A model generated the notes under the pieces. The model did not search any database, was not told the origin of the DNA, and was given only the letters and a program-made list of their open reading frames with translations. DNA of 32,943 nt, taken from positions 1 to 32,943 of the forward strand of contig JADLDI010000027.1 of NCBI GenBank assembly GCA_020846745.1, read 5' to 3'. Of the stretch, positions 16,647 through 23,643 are shown one piece after another; within the stretch, counting starts at the first letter, position 1, and every line of letters begins with the position of its first letter. This stretch comes from Bryobacterales bacterium (lineage in GTDB: Bacteria; Acidobacteriota; Terriglobia; Bryobacterales; Bryobacteraceae). The position numbers were made by a program, and so were the translations under genes.

Positions 16647-16671
16647 GGTTCCCCGTCTGGCTAAGGGAACC
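16647..16671 (-). terminator. Possible terminator hairpin after the M48 peptidase gene
   Basis: Perfect 7-bp arms ggttccc (16647-16653) and gggaacc (16665-16671) with an 11-base loop lie 22 bases past the M48 gene stop on the minus strand. The following bases are only modestly T-rich, so confidence is limited. It separates the three-gene peptidase unit from the PBP gene. Confidence 0.4.
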
Positions 16672-16693
16672 GTCAATTCAGTATAGCGAAACT

Positions 16694-17752
16694 TCAACGG
16701 CATGCATCCGAGGGCGGCCAGACAGTGCTAACTTGCAGTGGCTTCACAGGATAGTGCGCGGAAGACGCCCATTGTTGCGCCCTTTCTACGCGGCCTTCGA
16801 TCCGAGGATGTGTTGAAAGGTACGCCGGTATTTCCGCCCCGTTCTTCGCCAACGTCTGAAAGACGCGCACGAGCGCATCCGGTTTCAAATGCGCCCTCGT
16901 CAGCAACTCCATCGCCGCCGTGTCCGCGTCCTCTTCCTGCTGCCGTTGGAAATGCAACTCACCGAGCGAGCCCGCCACCTGCGCCCCCAGCGATGTCGGA
17001 TCGCCGCTCACATACGCGATGATCGCCCACAGCGCCGCCGATCGAAACACCATCTGCGTGGAGTGGCGTTCCACCACATGGCCCATCTCGTGCGCCAGTA
17101 CTGCCGCCAACTCTTCCGGCGCCGCCGTCTTTGTCACCAACCCGCGAAACACGACGATATACCCGCCGGGCGCCGCCAGCGCATTTACCACCGGCTGATC
17201 GACCACCCTCACCTCGAACCTGTATGGAGTGGCCGGCATGGTCGCCGCCAGTCGATCCACAATTGCCGTCACCGGGCGTTCCAACTCCGGGCACGTTCGT
17301 CCGCCCGCCGTGTATTGCGCGGCGACACTTTCGCCCAGCCGCCGCTCCCACTCGATCGGAACCACCTTTGCGAGCGATTGGCCCACCAGCGGCAACCCCC
17401 ATTGCCACGCCGCAAAAATGGCGAACGCCGTCATCGCCAGCAGGATCAGCCCGATACCGGACGCACCGATGATCCCGAAACCGACACCAACCGGCTCCGC
17501 CCGCCAGCCCAACGCGCCCAGAATCGATTCGTCCCGCACGATGACCAGTCCGCCGTTGCGCTCCAGCCGCACCCCTGTCCCGGAGACAGTCGCCGTTCCG
17601 CGCCTGACCTCATCAATCGGCCACTCCAGATCAACCGGCCACTCCAGCCTCGCGCCCGACTCGCGCCGGATGTGGACGGCATTTCCGGCGATTGTCAGGC
17701 GAACCGGTTCGCCTTCATGACCGCCACACCAGTACTTGCCCGTCCACTCCAT
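16694..17752 (-). CDS. M48 family membrane metallopeptidase with N-terminal PH-like domain
   Basis: ATG at 17750-17752 has GGAG seven bases upstream and lies 18 bases after the M81 gene stop. The 352-residue protein starts with an all-beta segment of about 80 residues (KYWCGGHEGEPVRLTIAGN, LERNGGLVIVRDESIL) like the PH-like domains seen at the head of other M48 proteins. One or two membrane segments follow at about 88-118, then the peptidase domain. That domain carries HEMGH at 221-225 (zinc ligands His221 and His225, catalytic Glu222) and an ExxAD motif at 273-277 supplying the third ligand. Bacterial relatives (BepA, LoiP, YcaL) act in outer-membrane protein quality control. No C-terminal TPR repeats are present. 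Confidence 0.9.
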   Translation of the reverse strand: MEWTGKYWCGGHEGEPVRLTIAGNAVHIRRESGARLEWPVDLEWPIDEVRRGTATVSGTGVRLERNGGLVIVRDESILGALGWRAEPVGVGFGIIGASGIGLILLAMTAFAIFAAWQWGLPLVGQSLAKVVPIEWERRLGESVAAQYTAGGRTCPELERPVTAIVDRLAATMPATPYRFEVRVVDQPVVNALAAPGGYIVVFRGLVTKTAAPEELAAVLAHEMGHVVERHSTQMVFRSAALWAIIAYVSGDPTSLGAQVAGSLGELHFQRQQEEDADTAAMELLTRAHLKPDALVRVFQTLAKNGAEIPAYLSTHPRIEGRVERAQQWASSAHYPVKPLQVSTVWPPSDACR

Positions 17753-17770
17753 TCGTCCACTCCAAATCGT

Positions 17771-19315
17771 CTATTGCAAACCCCAGAGTTTCTCGCGAAC
17801 CCGCGTGTACTTGAAACGCGCCGGATTCACCGTCGTCGGACCCGGCGTATCCACCGGAACGATTTCCGCCGACACTGGTTCATACGCCGCCCGCGGCGCG
17901 ATTGTTCCCTTGGCCGTCAGGATATGCATCTGCCGCGGATCGATGCCTAAGCTGATGATCTGGTTCAGGCTGTTCGGTGACGACCGGCGCTTCGTCAGCA
18001 CCAGGTAATTCGGCAGATCCCGTGTCGACCCGTCCACCAGGATCACGGCAGTCTCCCCGTTGTCCCAGTACCGCCCGCCGCCGTGCCGCACCGCGCTCTC
18101 GATATACGTGCCATCGTGCAGCGACCGCACCCGTCCACGCACACGTACCGGCTTGCCATGTTTATCGTCGGTCTTGCCGCCTACCGCCATATCGAACGCG
18201 CCGTTAATGCCCGCCTTCTTGGCCGCGTCCACCGCCGCCGCGTCGGCAATCACAACCACCCATGCTTCGGCCTTCTGCTTGATCAACTCGTCCAGCAGAA
18301 ACGTCGCATCCCCCGCCGAGCCGCCGCCGATGTTATCGCCCGTATCGAACAACGCCACCGGGAACTTCTTCGCCGCCTTCGCCCTCCGCACCGCTTCCGC
18401 GGCATCGGGCAGGTTCAAACGAATACGTTCGCGCGTAGCCCACAGCATGTCCGCCAGGCGCTTGGCCTCGGTCCGCGCCAGGTTCAGGTCGCCATTCGTC
18501 ACCACAATCGCCGACGGTCCGACATATGGCACGTCGCCATACTGGTACCCGCCCGGCACCGATGCCGCCAGCACTTTCGGATTCTCGCGCTCCAGCTTCT
18601 CGCTTGCCTCGCGAATCGGCTTATACGGCTCGGCATAGGTGTTCTGGAAAATGATGTTGTAGATCATGGGCGGCTTCACAATCGCCTGCACCGGTTTGAT
18701 CTCGCCCTTCAGCGTCCGTCCCAGCAACCGCGCCGCCTGCACCCCCCGATCCTTCGTATCGAGGTGCGGATTCTGCTTGTACGTGATCAGCACCGTCGAA
18801 TCGCGCACAATCTCGGGCGATACGTTGGCGTGATAGTCATGGGTCACAAAGATCGGAAACCCCGGACCAAAGTGCTTCCGCAACCGCGCCACAATCTCCG
18901 CGTCCCCATGCGGATAGCCCTCCACCACCATCGCCCCGTGCAGCGCCAGCAGCAGCCCGCTCAACTTGCGCGGAGCCTTGTCCAACTTGGCGATAATCCG
19001 GCCCATGATCGCGTTGAAACACTCGTTCGTCAGCGGACCCTTCGGGGTCGCATTCGCGATCATCGTGGGATAGATCTCCAGACCGGCTTCCTTGGCGCCG
19101 GCAATGTAACCCGATACTTCCGTGCTTGCGTTCGCCCAGCGTTGAAATACCTCGCTATCGGTGCCGGGCTCTTCAATGCGATAGTCCTCGAGCGTTGTTT
19201 TCGAGGCGAAAAACGAGTTCGATTCATGCATAAACCCGGCCACGCCAACCAGCGGGCGGGTCTGCGAGAAAGCGGTCAAGCCAATAAGAAAGAGGAGAAA
19301 TGCGCGAACGGCCAT
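17771..19315 (-). CDS. M81 family metallopeptidase (MlrC/microcystinase C-like)
   Basis: ATG at 19313-19315 is preceded by AGAGGA and lies five bases after the stop of the upstream epimerase-like gene; the open frame continuing to 19627 is an overlap artefact. The 514-residue protein begins with a signal peptide (VRAFLLFLIGLTAFSQT) and then VGVAGFMHESNSF, the M81 opening. LLALHGAMVVEGYPHGDAE and FVTHDYHANVSPE follow. Asp160, His162 and His184 (in NPHLDT) are placed like the zinc ligands I recall for MlrC (spacing +2 and +22). MlrC cleaves linearised microcystin, but most homologues act on unknown peptides or lactams. The DTGDNIGGGSAGD segment is a conserved C-terminal feature. Likely periplasmic here. 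Confidence 0.92.
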   Translation of the reverse strand: MAVRAFLLFLIGLTAFSQTRPLVGVAGFMHESNSFFASKTTLEDYRIEEPGTDSEVFQRWANASTEVSGYIAGAKEAGLEIYPTMIANATPKGPLTNECFNAIMGRIIAKLDKAPRKLSGLLLALHGAMVVEGYPHGDAEIVARLRKHFGPGFPIFVTHDYHANVSPEIVRDSTVLITYKQNPHLDTKDRGVQAARLLGRTLKGEIKPVQAIVKPPMIYNIIFQNTYAEPYKPIREASEKLERENPKVLAASVPGGYQYGDVPYVGPSAIVVTNGDLNLARTEAKRLADMLWATRERIRLNLPDAAEAVRRAKAAKKFPVALFDTGDNIGGGSAGDATFLLDELIKQKAEAWVVVIADAAAVDAAKKAGINGAFDMAVGGKTDDKHGKPVRVRGRVRSLHDGTYIESAVRHGGGRYWDNGETAVILVDGSTRDLPNYLVLTKRRSSPNSLNQIISLGIDPRQMHILTAKGTIAPRAAYEPVSAEIVPVDTPGPTTVNPARFKYTRVREKLWGLQ

Positions 19316-19320
19316 GTCCT

Positions 19321-19995
19321 CTAGGAAACCACAAACTCGCCCTGTGGCCTCGCCTCGCGGATTTCCGGGACGGTCCAGACCCTCCAGGCGGCCTCCGGCG
19401 GGCTGCAAACCGCCGCCGTCAGCGCATCCACCATTTGATCGATCGTCACCAGGCCGAGTCGACGCGCCGCTTCGCGAGTCCGCGCAAGGCGCTCGGCGGC
19501 GGCGTATACCGGCTTCAGCGCCAGCGGCCACCAGTGCCCAGGGCCGATGACGTACCACGGCCGCAACACGGTTGCGGGAACGCCCGAGTCCCGCAGCAAC
19601 CCCTCGCAGCGCTCGCGAACCCGCCAATACGCCGTCATCACCGGCGCCGGGTGTGCCACGCTGACGTACACAAAGTGCGCGGCCCGCCGCTCGCGCGCAG
19701 CCGCCATCGCTTCCACCGCCGAACGGTAATCTATTTCCTCAAACTGGCGGGCTTTCGCCGGGCTCGGGTGAGGCACTCCCACCAGGTGGACCAACGTGTC
19801 CCCCGGGTTCACGTAGTGCTTGTATGTTTGCGCGTCGAGAGCGTTGCCTACCGCCGTGCGGCAACCCGGAGGCAGTTTCCCCTCCGACCCCGGCCGGACC
19901 AACGCACAAACATCCCAGCCCTGCTCCCGCAGCCGCGGTATCAGCCGCGACCCAAGATACCCGGTGCCACCCGTGACAAATGCCGTTCTCTGCAT
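19321..19995 (-). CDS. NAD(P)-dependent epimerase/NmrA-like oxidoreductase
   Basis: ATG 19993-19995 gives 224 residues starting MQRTAFVTGGTGYLGSRL, the Rossmann GGTGYLG nucleotide-binding motif; the longer open frame to 20130 puts 45 unrelated residues before this motif. Further family features are VCALVRPGSE at the cofactor-specificity strand, GDTLVHLVGVPHPSP, and AAHFVYVSVAHP in place of the usual SS-x-xAP, then RPWYVIGPG. Atypical SDRs of this NmrA/complex-I-39kDa type act as reductases, epimerases or redox sensors. It is the first gene of a unit with the M81 and M48 peptidases (gaps of 5 and 17 bases). The functional link is unclear. Confidence 0.85.
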   Translation of the reverse strand: MQRTAFVTGGTGYLGSRLIPRLREQGWDVCALVRPGSEGKLPPGCRTAVGNALDAQTYKHYVNPGDTLVHLVGVPHPSPAKARQFEEIDYRSAVEAMAAARERRAAHFVYVSVAHPAPVMTAYWRVRERCEGLLRDSGVPATVLRPWYVIGPGHWWPLALKPVYAAAERLARTREAARRLGLVTIDQMVDALTAAVCSPPEAAWRVWTVPEIREARPQGEFVVS

Positions 19996-20141
19996 GCACA
20001 AGAGATACGTTGACGCCCCCCAATCGGATTTTTGACTACCGCAAACCACCTGAGTCACTGTGAATTCGAGCCAGTCCCCGCCCGGAGGCCGGGCTGGCCT
20101 GCTTGTGCAGCGTCGAACTTCCACCAGCAACGTTCACTGAG

Positions 20142-20159
20142 TCATACTTGTAAGTATGA
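20142..20159. promoter_or_regulatory. Inverted repeat over the vapB start codon, probable autoregulatory operator
   Basis: The sequence tcatacttgtaagtatga has perfect 8-bp arms around a 2-base spacer. The antitoxin start ATG (20156-20158) lies inside the right arm. AbrB-type antitoxins autorepress by binding such palindromes near their promoter, so this is the natural operator candidate; it leaves no room for a Shine-Dalgarno, which suggests a very short or absent leader. Confidence 0.6.
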
Positions 20160-20389
20160 AAGTAGGAGAGCGCGGTCAGGTCACCATTCCCAAAGACATC
20201 CGCGACCGCTTCGGTATCGGCCCCGACACGGAAGTGGAGTTCGCTGTCGAAGGCGGCCAGATCCTGCTTCGCAAACACGCTCCGGAACTCCCTCTACGCA
20301 AATGGAAAGGTCGTTGTGGTGCAGCTTTTCGGGAGGCAGGCTACAACGACGTTGATGATTACATTGACGATGTTCGAGGCAGACTGTGA
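20156..20389 (+). CDS. vapB: AbrB/MazE-type antitoxin of a VapBC module
   Basis: The 77-residue protein starts MKVGERGQVTIPKDIRDRFGI, the swapped-hairpin SpoVT-AbrB DNA-binding domain, then DTEVEFAVEGGQILLRK. The C-terminal third (GRCGAAFREAGYNDVDDYIDDVRG) is the acidic toxin-binding tail. It is expected to neutralise the PIN toxin and repress its own promoter with it. The stop overlaps the toxin start (GTGA, four bases). The inverted repeat at 20142-20159 includes its start codon. The symbol is given for the gene-pair role; the fold is AbrB-like. Confidence 0.88.
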   Translation: MKVGERGQVTIPKDIRDRFGIGPDTEVEFAVEGGQILLRKHAPELPLRKWKGRCGAAFREAGYNDVDDYIDDVRGRL

Positions 20390-20793
20390 TCTCCGCCCTC
20401 GACACAAACGTTTTGCTCGATATCCTCATCCCGAACGAACAATTCTTTGAGCGCTCGCTAGCGGCTATTCAACGCTCAGCTGCCGAAGGTTCACTAGTGG
20501 TTTGCGATCCGGTATATGCCGAGTTGTGTGCTCATTTCAGAACTCAAATCGAATGCGACCGGTTTTTCGAAGAAAACAGAATTGTAGTCGAACGCATTTC
20601 GCGGCAGGCGATGTGGGGCGCATCTGCCGCATGGCTCCAGTACCGGCGAGCCGGTGGCAAGCGCGATCGAATTCTTTCCGATTTCCTGATTGGTGCTCAT
20701 GCGCGCTGGCAGACCTCCAGGCTAATCACCCGCGACCGAGGCGCCTACCGCCAATACTTCAAAGATTTGGTTGTAACCGATCCAAGCGCATAA
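20386..20793 (+). CDS. vapC: PIN-domain ribonuclease toxin (VapC)
   Basis: A GTG start overlaps the antitoxin stop. The 135-residue PIN domain has the acidic active-site set: Asp6 in SALDTNVLLDIL, Glu46 in DPVYAELCAHF, Asp99 in ILSDFLIGAHA, and Asp117 in LITRDRGAYRQYF. VapC toxins are Mg-dependent RNases that cleave specific tRNAs or rRNA to slow growth. The operon is self-contained and its stop lies ten bases from the convergent stop of the YihY-like gene. The module appears intact. Confidence 0.92.
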   Translation: MISALDTNVLLDILIPNEQFFERSLAAIQRSAAEGSLVVCDPVYAELCAHFRTQIECDRFFEENRIVVERISRQAMWGASAAWLQYRRAGGKRDRILSDFLIGAHARWQTSRLITRDRGAYRQYFKDLVVTDPSA

Positions 20794-20803
20794 CAGCCCC
20801 CGT

Positions 20804-21643
20804 TTACCGCCGCCGCTCCACCGCATTGAACGCACACCCATAGCACGCAATAATCGCCAGCAAATACATCCACACCAGCAGCGCGATCACCGCCCCGATC
20901 GACCCGTAGAGCACGTTATACGACCCGATCTTCCTGACATACAAAGCAAAGAGCGACGTCGCCCCCAACCACAGCACCGTCGCCAGCCACGCCCCCGGCC
21001 ACACGCTGTGCCAATTCTGCCTACGGTTCGGACCCAGGTAGTACAGCAGTCCCGTCACCAGCACAATCGTCGCCAGCGCCACACTGTACCGCACGAAGTA
21101 TCCAAGTATCAGCAACCCGCCGGTCAACGGCTCCGCATCCGGATAATCGCGCAACCACCGGTTGATCGATTGTTCCGTCCGCGCGCCCAGCAGGATCAGT
21201 GTCGACGCGCCCACCGCCGGCAGCGCCGAGGTCACCACCAGCAGCGCCGCCATCAGCCGCTGCTTCAAAAACGGCCGCCCCGATGGAATGTGGTACAGCC
21301 GGTCGAACGCTTCCATCAGGCTCATCATCACGCCCGAAGCCGCATAGATCGCCAGCAGCGTCGCCGCGATCAGCAGCAGCACCGGCCGCTGTCCCGACGA
21401 CACGAACCTCTCCAGCACCAGCGGCTCCGTTCCCGGCGGTAGCACGCCCGTCAGAAACCGCGACAGCACCTTCAGCACCGGCGTCGCCCGCGCCTGCACC
21501 AGCAGCGTGGCCAAAGTCGTTAGCACCGGGAAGATCGCCAGAAAGCCCGAATACGACGCGCCCTTGCAGATCGACAGGCACCCGCGCCGGTAAAACAGCA
21601 CCGCCGCCTTCCCCATCGGCTCCAGCACCGGTCTCGGGCTCAT
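20804..21643 (-). CDS. YihY/BrkB family inner-membrane protein
   Basis: ATG 21641-21643 overlaps the stop of the preceding membrane-protein gene as ATGA, so the start is fixed by coupling; 279 residues. The N-terminal cytoplasmic part (YRRGCLSICKGASYSGFLAIFPVLTTLATLL) has the family's G-x-AY-x-x-FLAIFP-like motif, followed by about six membrane segments, including YGSIGAVIALLVWMYLLAII near the C-terminus. The family was once called RNase BN, a misassignment; a lipid or envelope transport role is suspected but unproven. Being last in a glycosylation operon, it may handle the glycolipid product. It ends NAVERRR. Confidence 0.88.
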   Translation of the reverse strand: MSPRPVLEPMGKAAVLFYRRGCLSICKGASYSGFLAIFPVLTTLATLLVQARATPVLKVLSRFLTGVLPPGTEPLVLERFVSSGQRPVLLLIAATLLAIYAASGVMMSLMEAFDRLYHIPSGRPFLKQRLMAALLVVTSALPAVGASTLILLGARTEQSINRWLRDYPDAEPLTGGLLILGYFVRYSVALATIVLVTGLLYYLGPNRRQNWHSVWPGAWLATVLWLGATSLFALYVRKIGSYNVLYGSIGAVIALLVWMYLLAIIACYGCAFNAVERRR

Positions 21644-23643
21644 GCGCGCCGCCGCCGGCCTCGATACAACGCCGTCAACGCCGCCGCCCACGCCGTCAAA
21701 CTGATCGCGGTGAACGCAACCTGCTCCAGTGGAGGCCGATACTCAAGCCGGATCTCGGTCATCTTCGCAGCCTTCGGCTTTAAGACGATGTGACCCAGGG
21801 TATTTGTTTCCACCGGCAGTTCCGCGCCATCCTGCCACGCGTGCCACCCCGGATGATAGGAAATCGCGATGTCCATCCAGTACTTCTCCGGCACTGCGGA
21901 CCGGATCGACACACTCGAATTGGACACGAACTTACATTCCGCCGTCGGCCGCCGCGGATCGTCGAAACCCTTCACCAACGGCTCCAGTAAATCCACTTGT
22001 AATAAGCCCGTCGGCCGCACCGCCGGCAACTCTTCCGGCAACACCAGGTGCGCCAGCGACCGGAACGGCAGCTTGTACACCTGTTCCGGTCCGTTCTCGT
22101 ACACCGGCTCCATTTGTTCCCGGAGCAGCCCGGCTTGCTGGATATCGCGCCAGTGCTCCGCCGAATCTTTCGTGTGTACCGCAAAGTACTCCACACCCCA
22201 CGCCCGTAACAGCCACGTCACATCGCGCACGCGCGTCTCCGCGGTCGAACCCTTCCCCCAAACCACATGCTCCAGAAACGCGAGTGGAACCCGGTTCTGC
22301 AACCCTGACTCGAATGTTCCGCCCAACTGCGGCACGTCGAACCATGAGTTCAACCGGAACCGCGTCCCGCCCGACACAAACACCCGCGCCGGCTTCCGCT
22401 GTGCCAGATAAGACGCCACCTGGAACTCCGGATGTCTCTCCCGCGGACTCGGCCGCAGCAGGATCCACGTCTTCTCCACATAGCTCCGGGCCTGTGGCAA
22501 CCCATGCTCCAGCATCAATACCAGCAGAGCGACAGCCACATCCCGCGGCCATCGCGGCCGCTGCAGCGACAACTGCCGTCCGAACTCCGCGAACAAGGCG
22601 AAGAAGAACATCTCCGCTTCAAGCGCATACCGCCGCGACTCCGGAATCGTCTCCACCCGCAGCCAGTAATGCCCTGACACTACCAGGAAGTAACCCAGGA
22701 ACGTCAGCATCAGGAAACAGACGAAATACTGCTTGGGATACCGCCAGAACACCAATCGCCCCAACGCCGTCAGCGCCGCCAGCGCGCCCAGCATCAGCCA
22801 CTGCCCCCATTGCATCTTGTACTGGAACGCATCCACCGGCCAGTTGAATAACGTGGTCCGGATAAATGTCGGCGTCAGCCAGAAACACGCCAGCAGATAC
22901 GCCAGCCCCGCGGCCAGCAACACCCGCCGGCCCAGAAATCCCGTCGACGGACCCGTCCCCACGCCCGTCACCAGCAGCGTCACCACACACCACGCCAGCC
23001 CGAGCGCGGCCACCCAGTTCGTCAACGTAATCGCCGCCAGCATCACCGCCGCCATAAACAGCGTTGAAAAGCGCCGGGTGATCGCCGCCCGCCAGCACGC
23101 CACAATCGCCAGCGGCAGCATCGCCAGCCCGGCATTATGCGGACCCTCCCCATACTTGATCAGCACCTGTATCCGCCACGGCACATACGTGATCCCGCGG
23201 TCGCGAAAAATGTCCGGATAGAGCAAATACGCGGGCGACAAAAACGTGTACGCAAACCCCGCGATGAACGCCCACGCCCTGTTCCGTGTGAAGTACAAAA
23301 CCATCAGGAACAGCGTCACCGGCGGCAGGCAAGCCAGCGTCACCGTCACCAGCCGGTAGATATGTTCCGGCTTCAAATGCGGAACAAGGTTGATCGCCAG
23401 CGCGCTCAGGTAAGGGATGCCTGGCAGATACCAGAACTGCGTCGGCATGCCGCCGTATTGCAGCGGATTCCACCCGAACGGATCCGGATGCTCGGAAATG
23501 AACACCGCCATCGACGCATAGCCGCCCTCGATCGAATCGCGATATTTCGACTCTCCCGGCAGAAACAGCGGCGCGTTCAGCGCCACGTTCAACAGAAAGA
23601 GCGCGAGCGCCAGCGCGACGGTTCGTAGCGGCCAGCGGGTCAT
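21640..23643 (-). CDS. Polytopic membrane protein, YfhO-like/GT-C type, paralogue 2
   Basis: ATG 23641-23643 overlaps the upstream stop as ATGA, giving 667 residues; the open frame further upstream is a shadow. About ten or more membrane segments run through the first about 420 residues. The first extracytoplasmic loop contains RDSIEGGYASMAV (SIE at 37-39), and YGEGPH occurs at 164-169; both align in position with paralogue 1. The C-terminal domain ends with IAISYHPGWHAWQDGAELPV and IRLEYRPP, the beta-rich tail typical of YfhO-like proteins. GT-C enzymes transfer sugars from polyprenyl phosphate donors outside the inner membrane. The acceptor is unknown. The membrane-protein family named PTPS-related is another possible database match. 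Confidence 0.8.
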   Translation of the reverse strand: MTRWPLRTVALALALFLLNVALNAPLFLPGESKYRDSIEGGYASMAVFISEHPDPFGWNPLQYGGMPTQFWYLPGIPYLSALAINLVPHLKPEHIYRLVTVTLACLPPVTLFLMVLYFTRNRAWAFIAGFAYTFLSPAYLLYPDIFRDRGITYVPWRIQVLIKYGEGPHNAGLAMLPLAIVACWRAAITRRFSTLFMAAVMLAAITLTNWVAALGLAWCVVTLLVTGVGTGPSTGFLGRRVLLAAGLAYLLACFWLTPTFIRTTLFNWPVDAFQYKMQWGQWLMLGALAALTALGRLVFWRYPKQYFVCFLMLTFLGYFLVVSGHYWLRVETIPESRRYALEAEMFFFALFAEFGRQLSLQRPRWPRDVAVALLVLMLEHGLPQARSYVEKTWILLRPSPRERHPEFQVASYLAQRKPARVFVSGGTRFRLNSWFDVPQLGGTFESGLQNRVPLAFLEHVVWGKGSTAETRVRDVTWLLRAWGVEYFAVHTKDSAEHWRDIQQAGLLREQMEPVYENGPEQVYKLPFRSLAHLVLPEELPAVRPTGLLQVDLLEPLVKGFDDPRRPTAECKFVSNSSVSIRSAVPEKYWMDIAISYHPGWHAWQDGAELPVETNTLGHIVLKPKAAKMTEIRLEYRPPLEQVAFTAISLTAWAAALTALYRGRRRRA

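Noticed and set aside
16889..17950. 353-residue open frame on the plus strand
   Set aside because: It is antisense to the M48 gene and the end of the M81 gene, with the Arg/Pro/His-rich translation typical of reverse-strand shadows.
18083..19324. 413-residue open frame on the plus strand
   Set aside because: It is antisense to the M81 peptidase, is rich in Arg, His and Gln, and has no recognisable motif.
20804..21643. Ribonuclease BN as the function of the YihY/BrkB gene
   Set aside because: The RNase BN name for this family was a misassignment; the protein is a polytopic membrane protein without nuclease motifs.
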